Of a DNA stretch of 64,000 nt, positions 17,938-26,863 are shown in pieces (the first letter of the stretch is position 1; each line of letters starts with the position of its first letter). The translations under genes and the position numbers were made by a program. The notes below the pieces were generated by a model that saw only the letters and a program-made list of their open reading frames with translations, was not told where the DNA came from and made no database searches. Source of the DNA: Sphingomonas quercus. Its GTDB lineage: Bacteria > Pseudomonadota > Alphaproteobacteria > Sphingomonadales > Sphingomonadaceae. The stretch is from contig NZ_JAHKRT010000001.1 of assembly GCF_018863195.1 (NCBI RefSeq), positions 583,719 through 647,718 on the forward strand, written 5' to 3'.

Positions 17938-19098
17938 ATGTCCGCCGAGATCGACCCGTTTCACGCCATCGCCATCAGCCGCCTCGCCCACCGTCTGCGC
18001 GTCGAGGGGCGATCGGTGATCCATATGGAATTCGGCCAGCCCTCCACCGGCGCGCCCACCGCCGCCATCGCCGAGGCGCATCGCATCCTCGACACCGACG
18101 GCATGGGCTATTGGGAGAGCCCGCCGCTCAAGGCGCGGATCGCCGCCCATTATCAGGAGGCCTATGGCTTGGCGGTCGATCCCGAGCGGGTGATCCTGAC
18201 CTGCGGCGCGTCGCCGGCGTTCGTCATGGCGCTGTCCTGCCTGTTCGCCCCGGGCGCGCGGGTGGCGCTCGCCCGGCCGGGCTATGTCGCCTATCGCAAC
18301 ACGCTGAAGGCGCTGCATCTCGTGCCGGTGGAGCTGGCCTGCGGCGAGGCGGAACGTTTCCAGGTCACCGCCGAGGCGATCGAACGGCTGGAGCCGGCGC
18401 CGGACGGGCTGATCGTCGCCAGCCCCGCCAATCCGACCGGCACGATCATCCCGCCCGAGGAGCTGAAGGCCATCGCCGCGGTGTGCCGCCGGCGCAATAT
18501 CGCGCTCATCTCCGACGAGATCTATCACGGGCTGAGCTACACGCTGCCTGCCGATTCGATGCTCCAGCACGCGCCCGAGGCGCTGATCATCAACAGCTTT
18601 TCCAAATATTTCAGCATGGCCGGCTGGCGCCTGGGCTGGCTGGTGGTGCCCGAGGCGCTGATCCCGGCCGCGCGGGCGCGGATGGGAGCGCTGTTCCTGA
18701 CGCCCCCGTCCCTGGCCCAGCATGCCGGGCTGGTGGCATTTGACTGCCGCGACGAACTGGACGGCCATGTCGAGAGCTATCGGCGCAACCGCGCCTTGTT
18801 GCTGGACGCGCTGCCGGCGCTCGGCCTGCGCCGGATCGCGCCGCCGGACGGGGCCTTCTACATCTACGCCGATGTCAGCCATCTGACGCAGGACAGCCTC
18901 GGCTTTTGCGAGCAGCTGCTGGTGGAGACCGGCGTCGCCACTGCGCCAGGGATCGACTTCGATCCGGTTGCCGGCCACGGCTTCATGCGGTTCAGCTTCG
19001 CCGTATCCACCGACCGCGTGGAGGACGCGATCACCCGGATCAGGCCGTGGTTCCTGGATCGCGCGCAGCGCGTTCGTGGAGAGGCGCCGGGCGGCTGA
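17938..19098 (+). CDS. PLP-dependent class I/II aminotransferase
   Basis: A 386-residue cytosolic fold-type I aminotransferase. The PLP-binding lysine is in INSFSKYFSMAGWRLGW. Also present are the conserved ASPANPTGT loop that contacts the cofactor and substrate carboxylate, SDEIYHGL with the pyridine-binding aspartate, and the C-terminal arginine region HGFMRFSFA. It resembles aspartate or aromatic aminotransferases of the Igamma group; substrate is not determinable. It starts with ATG 17938 after GGGAAG, 47 nt behind the LysR gene and probably co-transcribed. Its 3' end overlaps the convergent DUF454 gene by 59 nt. Confidence 0.9.
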   Translation: MSAEIDPFHAIAISRLAHRLRVEGRSVIHMEFGQPSTGAPTAAIAEAHRILDTDGMGYWESPPLKARIAAHYQEAYGLAVDPERVILTCGASPAFVMALSCLFAPGARVALARPGYVAYRNTLKALHLVPVELACGEAERFQVTAEAIERLEPAPDGLIVASPANPTGTIIPPEELKAIAAVCRRRNIALISDEIYHGLSYTLPADSMLQHAPEALIINSFSKYFSMAGWRLGWLVVPEALIPAARARMGALFLTPPSLAQHAGLVAFDCRDELDGHVESYRRNRALLLDALPALGLRRIAPPDGAFYIYADVSHLTQDSLGFCEQLLVETGVATAPGIDFDPVAGHGFMRFSFAVSTDRVEDAITRIRPWFLDRAQRVRGEAPGG

Positions 19099-19483
19099 GT
19101 ACGAACGCCGCGCACGCGGCCATGCCGGCACCGACGCCGAGGCCAAGCGCCCATCCCGGCCGCGCCCCGATCCAGAACAGCCCATAGCCGAGCGTAATGC
19201 CGCTCACCGCCGCGATCTTTGCCTTGCGGCCGATCGCGCCCTCGGCCCGCCACGCGCGAAGCGTCTGCCCGAAGCGGGGATGATCGAGCAGCCACCCCTC
19301 CAGCCGGGGCGAGGAACGCGCGAAGCAGCCGGCGGCGAGGATCAGGAAGATCGTTGTCGGCATCAGCGGCAACAGCGCGCCGATGAAAGCCAGGGCGACA
19401 TTGACGAAGCCCAGTGCCAGCCAGAAGCCGCGCGTCAGCATGCCGCCGGCGCGGGCGCCCTCCACTTCCGGTCTATCGCTCAT
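19040..19483 (-). CDS. DUF454 (YbaN-like) inner-membrane protein
   Basis: A 147-residue membrane protein of the YbaN/DUF454 family. The signature is intact: ALLPLMPTTIFLILAAGCFARSS, then LLDHPRFGQTLRAW and a C-terminal hydrophobic pair (about 95-135). Three to four membrane helices are expected. The biochemical function of the family is not established. I start it at ATG 19483 (MSDRPEVEG); an upstream start at 19534 is possible but adds a non-conserved extension overlapping the preceding gene. It lies 47 nt after the orphan gene 19531-19998 and they likely form an operon. It converges on the aminotransferase with a 59-nt overlap. Confidence 0.85.
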   Translation of the reverse strand: MSDRPEVEGARAGGMLTRGFWLALGFVNVALAFIGALLPLMPTTIFLILAAGCFARSSPRLEGWLLDHPRFGQTLRAWRAEGAIGRKAKIAAVSGITLGYGLFWIGARPGWALGLGVGAGMAACAAFVLSRPAPLHERAARDPGTTA

Positions 19484-19530
19484 CCACCTCGGCCCCTTCG
19501 CGCCGATGATGACCGCATTTGCGTAGCTTG

Positions 19531-19998
19531 TCATATATTCTCGCGGGCGGGAGCGGACGACGCGCTCTCATCGGCACAGCAGCAGGTCCCGGACTGGGGC
19601 TCGGCGAGTTCATGTTGCAGGGCGGCGACCAGCGCCTGGCCCATTTCCAGCCAGGCGTTGCGGATCATCGGCTTCTCCATGGCGCACGGGCCGCTGGTGA
19701 GCGCCGCGGCCAGCGCCTCGAGCAGGGTTTCGCCCTCGCCGGCGCGGACGAAGCGGGAAATCTCCGGTCCGGCCTGATTGATCCGCCACGGCATCACCCG
19801 CGCCGTCCACAGGATCATGAGATCGATCAGCTCGCCGCCGATCAGCATCGCCTCGGTCAGCGACAGACGAAGCTCCTCTGTGCGGCCGGGTACGAGGGCG
19901 AGGGCAAGGGCGACGGGCAACCGGGCGTGGCGGCTTCGCAGTTCGGCGAGGGTCGCCTGGGCAATTTGCAGCGATTCGGCATGCGGATAGAAAACCAA
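19531..19998 (-). CDS. Uncharacterised cytoplasmic protein upstream of DUF454
   Basis: A 155-residue protein I do not recognise. It is mostly helical by composition (LTEAMLIGGELIDLMILW; LLEALAAALTSG; AWLEMGQALVAALQHELA) and ends in a cysteine cluster, TCCCADE, that could bind metal or form a redox site. No signal peptide or clear membrane helix. There is no ATG: TTG 19998 follows AGGGGAAG at workable spacing; another TTG at 20031 is possible. It is divergent from the Crp/Fnr-type regulator (start 20127) and just upstream of the DUF454 gene, so the three may form a functional group. Confidence 0.6.
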   Translation of the reverse strand: MVFYPHAESLQIAQATLAELRSRHARLPVALALALVPGRTEELRLSLTEAMLIGGELIDLMILWTARVMPWRINQAGPEISRFVRAGEGETLLEALAAALTSGPCAMEKPMIRNAWLEMGQALVAALQHELAEPQSGTCCCADESASSAPARENI

Positions 19999-20126
19999 GA
20001 CACTTCCCCTGTCCGGCGGATGGCTCCGCAAACAAGGGCAAGACAGGCATGTTGGTCCTTGTCGGGTGGCAAGTTTGCGCCGAAAACAGGCAGATCGCGG
20101 TCGGGGTGTGGCCTTGGGGGGCTCGC

Positions 20127-20795
20127 ATGCCGAACATACCGTGGGATCTGGTGCCGCTCGATCTGCCTGGGGAGGTCACGCGTCGTGCGATCCCGCGTCG
20201 CTTCGCGCCGCAGCAGGATCTGTTCCTGCAGGGCGAGCTGCCGGTGGAGATTTTCGTGCTGATCTCGGGCCGCACCAAGGTGTGGCGGCTGAACGAGCAT
20301 GGCGTCGCCGCGACTTTGCTTATGCTCGGCGGCGGCGAGGTGGTCGGCACGCTGGGGATGATCAACGGCACCACCAATCCGGTCTCGGTCTCCGCGATCG
20401 ACGCGGTCACCGCCGTTTCCTGGCCGGTGTCGTTGTTGCGCGAGGCGATGGCGGGCAGCGCCAAGCTGGCCAACGGGCTGCTGCGGATCGTCACCCGCCG
20501 CGCCGCCCAGCTTGTCGACCGTTTCGACGATGTCGCCAACCGGCCGGTGGAGGAGCGGCTGGCGCGCCTGCTGCTGCGCCTCGCCGGGGAGCTGCCGCTG
20601 GACGACGAGGCGCTGACCATCGTCCTTGAGCTGCGCCAGCAGGAAGTGGCCGATATGTGCTTTTCCACCGTGCCGACGATCAGCCGCACGCTCGCCGCGT
20701 GGGAGCGAAGCGACGTCGTGGAGGTGTCGCGCGGCCGCATCCGTATCAACCATGTGTCGCAGCTGGCGATGATCGCCGGCATACCCGTCGACTGA
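20127..20795 (+). CDS. Crp/Fnr-family transcriptional regulator
   Basis: A 222-residue regulator with an N-terminal cyclic-nucleotide-binding fold (about 20-130; LFLQGELPVEIFVLISGRTKV and GEVVGTLGMING) and a C-terminal Crp-type winged helix (about 145-215; QQEVADMCFSTVPTISRTL as HTH). It has no FNR-type N-terminal cysteine cluster, so it is not an Fe-S oxygen sensor. ATG 20127 is chosen because GGGGGG precedes it at good spacing and the domain begins there, although the frame is open to 20049. The effector is unknown. The divergent neighbours (orphan 155-residue gene and DUF454) are the obvious candidate targets. Confidence 0.88.
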   Translation: MPNIPWDLVPLDLPGEVTRRAIPRRFAPQQDLFLQGELPVEIFVLISGRTKVWRLNEHGVAATLLMLGGGEVVGTLGMINGTTNPVSVSAIDAVTAVSWPVSLLREAMAGSAKLANGLLRIVTRRAAQLVDRFDDVANRPVEERLARLLLRLAGELPLDDEALTIVLELRQQEVADMCFSTVPTISRTLAAWERSDVVEVSRGRIRINHVSQLAMIAGIPVD

Positions 20796-20824
20796 CCCGG
20801 ATTCCCCCGTCGAGGGGAGAGTCG

Positions 20825-21301
20825 TCAGCCGGCGGCGGCGCGCTCCAGCGCGGCGACGTCCAGCTTGATCATTGCCTGCATCGCGGCAAATGTCCGCGCC
20901 GCCACCGCAGGATCGGGATCGGCGAGCAGGCGCGGCAGCATCGCCGGATAGACCTGCCACGGCACGCCCCAGCGATCGCGCAGCCAGCCGCAGGCGATCT
21001 CCGCCCCGCCATCGGCGGTCAGCGCTGCCCATAGCCGGTCTATCTCCGCCTGGTCGGCGCAGGAGACCGCGATCGAGGCGGCGGTGCCATAATCGGCCGG
21101 CGCGCCGCCGTTGAGCGCCTGGTAGCTCTGCCCGGCGAGCGTGAAGTCGACGAGGATGACATCGCCCGTCCCGCCGCCGGGCCATGGCCCGGGCGAGCGC
21201 AATATCTGGCCGATCTCCGAGTCGGGCAGCAGCGACACATAGAAGCGGACGGCCTCTTCGAGGTCCTTGCCGAACCAGAGGCAGGTGCTGACATGCGGCA
21301 T
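20825..21301 (-). CDS. PhnB-like VOC-superfamily protein
   Basis: A 158-residue protein of the PhnB/3-demethylubiquinone methyltransferase-like VOC family. The beta-alpha-beta-beta-beta modules are recognisable: CLWFGKDLEEAVRFYVSLLPDS at the start, VDFTLAGQSYQALNGG in the middle and WLRDRWGVPWQVYP near the end. Family members bind diverse small molecules and most are unassigned. The start is ATG 21301 (MPHVSTCLWF). It lies in the same direction as the GNAT gene upstream (61 nt gap) and converges on the Crp/Fnr gene. Confidence 0.87.
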   Translation of the reverse strand: MPHVSTCLWFGKDLEEAVRFYVSLLPDSEIGQILRSPGPWPGGGTGDVILVDFTLAGQSYQALNGGAPADYGTAASIAVSCADQAEIDRLWAALTADGGAEIACGWLRDRWGVPWQVYPAMLPRLLADPDPAVAARTFAAMQAMIKLDVAALERAAAG

Positions 21302-21362
21302 GCGATCACCCCTTGCTTGCCTGTCGTGGGAAGCGGGATGATGCCCGACCCGGCCCGCCTCC

Positions 21363-21941
21363 TCAAGCGGCGCCGGCGGCCGGCCCGGTGGCTGCGGGCC
21401 GGCCATGCGGGCGTTCGATCAGATAGACGATCATCGCACCCGCGGGATCATCCGGCCCATAATCCGCGTGGCGGAAATCCATGTCGGCGCGCCGCTTCAT
21501 GCCAAGCCGCTCCATCAATCCCCAGGAGCGTTTGTTGCCGATCGTCGTCCACGCCCCGATCACCGGCGCATCGAGATTGGCCCAACCCCAGTCGATGCTG
21601 GCCATCGCCGCCTCGCGGGCGAGGCCCCTGCCCCAATAGCGCTCGGCGACCCGCCAGCCGATCTCGGCAAGGCCGGCGACCGGCGCATAGCCGTAATTGC
21701 CGGCGATACGGATACCACAGCTGCCGACCAGCTTGCCGGTGCCGCGCAACTCCATCGCCCAGTAGCAGTGGCCGAAACGTGCCTGATCCTCCAGTCGCCG
21801 CGCGAACATCGCGTCGATCTGCGCGCGGTTGCGCAGCCCGCCGACCCTGGCCGTCATGCCGGGCGTGCTGGCCAGCGCCTCGAACGCCGGCCGATCCTCT
21901 TCACGCCACGGGCGGAGCAGCAGGCGCTCGGTGTCGATCAT
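21363..21941 (-). CDS. GNAT-family N-acetyltransferase (RimJ/RimL type)
   Basis: A 192-residue acetyl-CoA-dependent transferase of the Acetyltransf_3 group. It begins with the typical IDTERLLLRPWREEDRPAF and has the acetyl-CoA-binding segment IGWRVAERYWGRGLAREAA (pyrophosphate loop R-x-x-G-x-G/A variant YWGRGLA) and the late NKRSWGLMERLGM motif. Such proteins modify ribosomal proteins, small amines or antibiotics; the substrate cannot be told. Start at ATG 21941. It lies between the chemoreceptor and the PhnB-like gene, all on the same strand. Confidence 0.88.
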   Translation of the reverse strand: MIDTERLLLRPWREEDRPAFEALASTPGMTARVGGLRNRAQIDAMFARRLEDQARFGHCYWAMELRGTGKLVGSCGIRIAGNYGYAPVAGLAEIGWRVAERYWGRGLAREAAMASIDWGWANLDAPVIGAWTTIGNKRSWGLMERLGMKRRADMDFRHADYGPDDPAGAMIVYLIERPHGRPAATGPAAGAA

Positions 21942-22011
21942 GCCGACGCGATGGGCCAGCGGCCGGGCAATGGCAATGGACGCGCGCCGCGAGGGCGCGC
22001 GCCTGCTGCCG

Positions 22012-24138
22012 TCAGCTCGCCAGCCGCATCGCCGGGCGCCGGCCCGACCGCGCCGGAGCGGCGATCGGCGCGTCGCTGGTCCGGAACTGGGCGACGAGCT
22101 CGGCAAGGCTGCTCGCCTGACCGGCAAGGTTGCGGGCGGCGGCGGTGCTTTCCTCGACCATCGCCGCATTCTGCTGGGTGAAGTCGTTCATCTGGCCGAC
22201 CGCGCCATTGACCTCGGTCAGGCTGGTCGACTGCTGCTCGGCGGAGGTGGCGATTTCGTTGGCGAGGCCGCTAATCTCCTCGATACGGCCGACGATGCGA
22301 TCCAGCGCGAGGTTCATCTCGCCGACCAGCTCGACACCGGAGCGCACCTGCGAGGAGCTGGCGTTGATCTTGGCCTTGATGTCACGCGCCGCGTCCGACG
22401 ATCGCTGGGCGAGCGCGCGCACTTCGGATGCGACCACGGCGAAGCCCTTGCCCGCCTCGCCGGCTCGCGCCGCCTCGACGCCGGCATTGAGGGCGAGGAG
22501 GTTGGTCTGAAAGGCGATGCCGTCGATCACCGAGATGATGTCCGAAATCTCCCGCGAGGCCGTCTCGATGCCGCTCATCGCGTCGATGGCGCGGCGGATG
22601 ACGACGCCCCCCTCCTCGATGTCGCGCTTCGAATCGCCGACCACTTCGCTCGCCTTGGCGGCGGCCCCGGCGGTGCGGCGCACGCCGGAGGTGATCTCGG
22701 TCATCGCCGCCGCCATCTCCTCGAGGCCGGCGGCCTGCTGTTCGGTGCGCTGGGCGAGATCGTCGGAGGCGGTGTTGATCTCCTCCGAGCCGTAGCGCAC
22801 GTCGCGGACGCTGCCGGAGACGGCGGACAGGGCATTTTCGAGCCGCGTCATCGCCGCGTTGAAATCCGTCTTGATCTGCTCGTAGCTGCCGCTGAACGTG
22901 GCATCGATGCGCGTCGACAGGTCGCCCTCTGCCAGCCGCTGGAGATTGCCGGCGAGCGCGGCGACGACGCGCTGCTGCTCCTCGTCGGCGCGGCGCTTCT
23001 CGCGGGCATTCTCGCGGAACACGTTCACCGCCTCACGGATCTGGTCGATCTCGATCGCCTGCGTGACCTCGCGCTGCGGATCGGAAAGGTCGCCGGACGC
23101 GAGGCTCTTCATCTCGTCGGCAAGGGCATGCATCGGCTGGCCGACGACGCGCGTCGCGGTCATGCGGATGACGAGGACGAGGCCGCCGATCATCAGCAAT
23201 GCGGTCAGCAACAGCACCAGCTCCGCTTCCCGGGCGTCGGCGAGCACGGCCGAGACCGGCAGGTCGATACGCACCGTCCACGGCGTTTCGAAACCGTTGA
23301 GGACTACCGGGCGATCGACGCGGATCACCTTGCCGAGCACCGGATCGGAGACGGTCGTGCCCTCTTCCTGCGGCGCCTCGCCCTTCTTGCCGAGCAAGGC
23401 CTTGTCGGCATTGTAGACATAGGAATTGCCGCCCGACAGCAGCTTCACGTCGCCGCCGAACGGCAGCTTGAGGGCGCCGATGCGCTTCTGCAGGTCGCTC
23501 AGCGCCATGTCGGCGCCGACCACTGCGATGGCGCGGCCGTTTTCGATCACCGGCAGCGCGATCGAGGTCATCAGCACGGTCTTGCCGTCGACCGCATAAT
23601 CATAAGGCTCGACCATCACGGGTTTGCCCGAACGCTGGGCCAGCAGATAATAGTCGCCCGCGCCGGGCTTGTCGTAATCCTCGAGCGGGGCGAGCGCGAT
23701 CCCCGTGCCGGCGCGATGCCAATAAGGGACGAAGCGGCCGGTGCGATCATGGCCGGGGGTGTTGATGAAGCCGCCGTCGCGCCCGTCGAACGCGTTGGGC
23801 TCCCACGCCGTCCAGGTGGCGAGCAGCTCCGGCGTCTCGTTCAGCGTCGTGCGCATGATCATATTGTGGGTCTGGCGGTCGACGACATGCTGGCGGCGCG
23901 AGGCGACGATCGCGTCGCGCATGCCGGAAACCGTGCCGATCGGCCGCTCGAACTCGCCGCGAATATCGGCAGCGACACGATCCGCGACGATGGCGCCGGT
24001 CTCGCGCGCGCGGCTCTTCGCCGACAATTCGAGCATCACGCCGGTCGCGCCCGAGCCGATGGTGACGAAGCAGGCGACCGCGATCGCGCCGCGCGTGCCC
24101 AGCAGGGCCGCAAGTGACTTCAGGCTTGTTTTTTCCAT
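22012..24138 (-). CDS. Methyl-accepting chemotaxis protein with dCache sensor
   Basis: A 708-residue transmembrane chemoreceptor that controls CheA. TM1 is about 15-37, a large periplasmic dCache-type domain is about 40-310 ([40 protein letters not shown]), TM2 is about 318-340, followed by HAMP (about 340-395, plus a second HAMP-like repeat with [12 protein letters not shown]) and the cytoplasmic signalling domain with the invariant hairpin tip [20 protein letters not shown]. There is no C-terminal NWETF-type pentapeptide, so CheR/CheB tethering is not expected. The amino-acid dCache motif is not complete. No other che or fla gene lies in the window, so it is an orphan receptor. Confidence 0.93.
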   Translation of the reverse strand: MEKTSLKSLAALLGTRGAIAVACFVTIGSGATGVMLELSAKSRARETGAIVADRVAADIRGEFERPIGTVSGMRDAIVASRRQHVVDRQTHNMIMRTTLNETPELLATWTAWEPNAFDGRDGGFINTPGHDRTGRFVPYWHRAGTGIALAPLEDYDKPGAGDYYLLAQRSGKPVMVEPYDYAVDGKTVLMTSIALPVIENGRAIAVVGADMALSDLQKRIGALKLPFGGDVKLLSGGNSYVYNADKALLGKKGEAPQEEGTTVSDPVLGKVIRVDRPVVLNGFETPWTVRIDLPVSAVLADAREAELVLLLTALLMIGGLVLVIRMTATRVVGQPMHALADEMKSLASGDLSDPQREVTQAIEIDQIREAVNVFRENAREKRRADEEQQRVVAALAGNLQRLAEGDLSTRIDATFSGSYEQIKTDFNAAMTRLENALSAVSGSVRDVRYGSEEINTASDDLAQRTEQQAAGLEEMAAAMTEITSGVRRTAGAAAKASEVVGDSKRDIEEGGVVIRRAIDAMSGIETASREISDIISVIDGIAFQTNLLALNAGVEAARAGEAGKGFAVVASEVRALAQRSSDAARDIKAKINASSSQVRSGVELVGEMNLALDRIVGRIEEISGLANEIATSAEQQSTSLTEVNGAVGQMNDFTQQNAAMVEESTAAARNLAGQASSLAELVAQFRTSDAPIAAPARSGRRPAMRLAS

Positions 24139-24396
24139 CTTGGTGCCTCCCCCAGCGTGCGATGCACCTAAAGCGGGAAGCGCTAACGAATCGTAACTGC
24201 GCGAGCGCAGATCATGGCAATTTGCCTAATTGATGTTGCTGATCATTTATTCGAATGTGACGAACTATTACGGATAAATCATGCCAAGTATACATATCTA
24301 TAGATAGACTGCCCCATGCAAATGCCAAGAAGTCTCGAGACTGGAGCATAATGGCCGAAATTCGCCGGATACTAAGTCGCGCAAGCCACCCCGGCG
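24139..24396. other. 258-nt intergenic region upstream of the chemoreceptor
   Basis: This is the most AT-rich stretch of this part of the window and presumably holds the chemoreceptor promoter (read leftwards). I see TATCTATAGATAGA near 24296, a near-palindrome, but no gene, repeat or terminator I can support. Confidence 0.4.
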
Positions 24397-25002
24397 TTAG
24401 ATCATATTCCCATCAGGCGCATCCGCGTTCGCCGGCCGTCCGATCGGCGAGGCGAGGCTGCGGAAGGTGATCGACCAGCGCGTCTCGGCCATCGCCGCGA
24501 TGCTATGTTCCCAGCCATGGCGGGCCTCGCCGGTGAGGTGATAGGCGCCGCGCGGCGGCAGCGGCACGGCGACGCGCTCGAACTTCGCGGCCATTCGGCG
24601 GCGGAAGCGCATCACCGCCGGCGCGCCGAGCGACAGGCCAAGGACGTGCTCGAACGCCGGCCGATCGCGGTGCCAGCCGATGCCGGCGCCGGGATCGTAG
24701 CGGATCAGCAGCGCCTGCACGAAATCCGCCGCCGGCAGCCCGGCAAAGCCCGCCATCCGCTCGCGATATGGCAGCAGCCAGTCGGGCATCGGATCGCCGA
24801 CCTCGAGCCGGCCGCGATCGAAATCATAGCTGTGGCCGAACGATCTGGTCAGGCGCTTGCCCTCCCAGCCCTGGAAGCGGAAGGGCGCAAGCTCGGTCGC
24901 GTCGATCGCCGCGATCAGCAGGCGCTCCTCCGCCGCGCTGACCAGCGCCTCGCACGAAGACAGGCCGGGCAGCGGGGGCAGGCCGAACAGGTCGCCGGTC
25001 AT
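24397..25002 (-). CDS. AlkB-like 2-oxoglutarate/Fe(II) dioxygenase
   Basis: A 201-residue oxidative dealkylation enzyme of the AlkB superfamily, which removes alkyl groups from damaged bases. The iron triad H111-x-D113...H166 is intact (WHRDRP; GWEHSI), as are the 2-oxoglutarate arginines R175 and R181 (TRWSITFR). The N-terminal nucleotide-recognition lid is short, and the length matches ALKBH2/3-like or group-2 bacterial homologues rather than E. coli AlkB. Its ATG overlaps the stop of the DUF763 gene (25002/24999), so the two are co-translated. The operon has a LexA-type box at its promoter, consistent with damage induction. Confidence 0.9.
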   Translation of the reverse strand: MTGDLFGLPPLPGLSSCEALVSAAEERLLIAAIDATELAPFRFQGWEGKRLTRSFGHSYDFDRGRLEVGDPMPDWLLPYRERMAGFAGLPAADFVQALLIRYDPGAGIGWHRDRPAFEHVLGLSLGAPAVMRFRRRMAAKFERVAVPLPPRGAYHLTGEARHGWEHSIAAMAETRWSITFRSLASPIGRPANADAPDGNMI

Positions 25003-26225
25003 GCCGGCGGCTCCCAGCCGAACACGCTGCGGCCGCCATAATCGTGTGAGCGCGCCCGCTCATCGGCGAGCAACGCATCGACCCCCGGCCCCACGGCGAT
25101 GGCCTCCAGCCGGCGGGCCTGCGCATCGAGGCGGCGGATCGCGGCCAGTTCCTCAGCCTGGCCGAGCCCGGCCTTCTGGACGGCCGACTTCATGACCGCG
25201 ATGGTGCGATCATAGACGCGGGTCGGCACCGGATAGGGATGGCGATCCTTGCCGCCGTGAGCGAGCGAGAAGCGCGCCGGGTCGGTGAAGCGGCACGGCG
25301 TGCCGTGCACCACCTCCGCCACCAGCGCCAACGCCCGCACCGTCCGCGCACCGATGCCGGGGACCAGCAGCAGTTCCGCGAAATCGGCCGGTCCGCGATC
25401 GGCCGCGGCCGCGAGCGCGCCATGCAGGCGGCGGGTGACGATATTCTCGGGCCGCACCTCATGGTGATCGGGCATGACGAGATGGGGCAGCATTGCTTGC
25501 TCGGCCTGGAACGGCGGAGCCTCCAGCGCGTCAAGCGCGCGGGCGATGCCATCCGGCCCGAGCGAGCCGAGCAGGTCGAGCTGGCCGGCCCGCGAGGCGG
25601 CGGCCCGACGATCGGCGAGGTTGACGATCATGCCCTGCCCCCGCCCCTCGATCGCGGCGTGCGGCGCGTCGATGAAGCTCTCCAGCCCCTCGGAATGCCA
25701 GTGGTAGCGCCGGGCCTGCTTGCGGGCGCCGTTCATCCCTTGCTGCACGACAACCCACCGCCCGTCATCGGCGACGATGAACCCGTGGAGGTAGAGATCG
25801 AATCCGTCCTGCACGGCGGCACTATCGACCTTGGCGACCAGCCGGCTGGAGCGCGCCAGCGCCGACCCGTCGAGCCCGACCCGCTCGCCGACCGCGATCA
25901 GCTCCTGCGGCGTCGCCCGGCTATGCTTGCCCCGCCCGCCGCAGACGTGGAGGCCGAGTTCGCCCGACAGCGGCGCGAGCCCGCGCTTGAGCGCGCCGAG
26001 CACGCTGGTGGTGATGCCGGAAGAATGCCAGTCCATCCCCATCACCGCCCCGAATGACTGAAACCAGAAGGGGTGGGCGAGCCGCCGCAACATCTCGTCA
26101 CGGCCATATTCGAGGATGATCGCCTGAGTGATCACCGCGCCCAGCCGCGCCATGCGCTGGCCGAGCCACGCCGGCACCCGGCCATTGTGCAGCGGCAGAT
26201 CCGCCCTGCCTGCCCGCGCCGCCAT
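24999..26225 (-). CDS. DUF763 family protein
   Basis: A 408-residue protein of the DUF763 family, found in archaea and some bacteria and of unknown function. Hallmarks are the N-terminal RADLPLHNGRVPAWLGQRM, the internal VCGGRGKHSRATPQEL and QGMNGARKQARRYHW, and a helix-hairpin-helix-like LLLVPGIGARTVRALAL near 290, which in other proteins binds DNA non-specifically. The histidine and arginine-rich core suggests nucleic-acid binding or nuclease-like activity, but this is inference. I use ATG 26225, where family members begin; the frame is open to ATG 26267, six nt from the LexA-type box. It overlaps alkB downstream. Confidence 0.85.
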   Translation of the reverse strand: MAARAGRADLPLHNGRVPAWLGQRMARLGAVITQAIILEYGRDEMLRRLAHPFWFQSFGAVMGMDWHSSGITTSVLGALKRGLAPLSGELGLHVCGGRGKHSRATPQELIAVGERVGLDGSALARSSRLVAKVDSAAVQDGFDLYLHGFIVADDGRWVVVQQGMNGARKQARRYHWHSEGLESFIDAPHAAIEGRGQGMIVNLADRRAAASRAGQLDLLGSLGPDGIARALDALEAPPFQAEQAMLPHLVMPDHHEVRPENIVTRRLHGALAAAADRGPADFAELLLVPGIGARTVRALALVAEVVHGTPCRFTDPARFSLAHGGKDRHPYPVPTRVYDRTIAVMKSAVQKAGLGQAEELAAIRRLDAQARRLEAIAVGPGVDALLADERARSHDYGGRSVFGWEPPA

Positions 26226-26272
26226 CAGCGGACCTCGCGAAACATCGTCATGGAGCCGCCATAGCATATCCT

Positions 26273-26287
26273 GAACAGACAGGGAAC
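26273..26287 (-). promoter_or_regulatory. LexA (SOS) box of the DUF763-alkB operon
   Basis: GAAC (26273-26276), seven spacer bases, GAAC (26284-26287). Read on the gene strand this is GTTC-CCTGTCT-GTTC, an exact match to the alphaproteobacterial LexA consensus GTTC-N7-GTTC. It lies 48 nt upstream of the chosen start of DUF763, where it would cover the promoter. Confidence 0.72.
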
Positions 26288-26418
26288 ATCCGGGCTCCTT
26301 GAGCCGATTTCACCGGCCCACGCGAATTTTTTTCCGGGCCGCTGTCGAAATGGCGCATGGCCGTTCGTCAGGGGAATGTCGGGCGCTGGTGGTAGCGCCG
26401 GTGGTTGGAGAAAGTGAC

Positions 26419-26835
26419 ATGGCCAAGCTGATCTTCGTGAACCTGCCCGTGACCGACCTCAAGCGATCCATGGCCTTTTACGAGGCCGTCGGCGCCCCCA
26501 ACAACCCGCAGTTCACCGACGATAGCGCCGCCTGCATGGTCTTCTCCGAGACGATCCACGCCATGCTGCTGACCCATGGCAAATGGCGCCAGTTCACCGA
26601 CCGCCCGATCGTCGACGCCCATCAGGGCGCGCAGGTGCTGCTGTGCCTGTCGGAAGACAGCAAGGAGGGCGTCTCGGCGATCGTTGAGAAGGCGGTCGCC
26701 GCGGGCGGCAAGGCCGATCCGACGCCGGAACAGGATTACGGCTTCATGTACGGCCGCAGCTTCGAGGATCCCGACGGCCATATCTGGGAAGTGATGTGGA
26801 TGGATCCCAACGCCGCCCCGCCGCACGGCGAATAA
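26419..26835 (+). CDS. VOC-family (glyoxalase/lactoylglutathione lyase-like) protein
   Basis: A 138-residue VOC protein. It begins MAKLIFVNLPVTDLKRSMAFYEAVGAP and ends with the metal-site strand FEDPDGHIWEVMWMDP, the typical second module of glyoxalase/dioxygenase-superfamily proteins; E and H there could be metal ligands. Homologues are usually annotated as lactoylglutathione lyase-like without a known substrate. The start is preceded by GGAGAAAG. First gene of a VOC-VOC-YCII cluster with gaps of 28 and 27 nt. Confidence 0.9.
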   Translation: MAKLIFVNLPVTDLKRSMAFYEAVGAPNNPQFTDDSAACMVFSETIHAMLLTHGKWRQFTDRPIVDAHQGAQVLLCLSEDSKEGVSAIVEKAVAAGGKADPTPEQDYGFMYGRSFEDPDGHIWEVMWMDPNAAPPHGE

Positions 26836-26863
26836 GCACACCCAGCCAGGAAAGGATCGTCCG

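Noticed and set aside
21829..24117. A 762-codon plus-strand frame opposite the chemoreceptor
   Set aside because: Antisense of a confirmed MCP; no recognisable domain.
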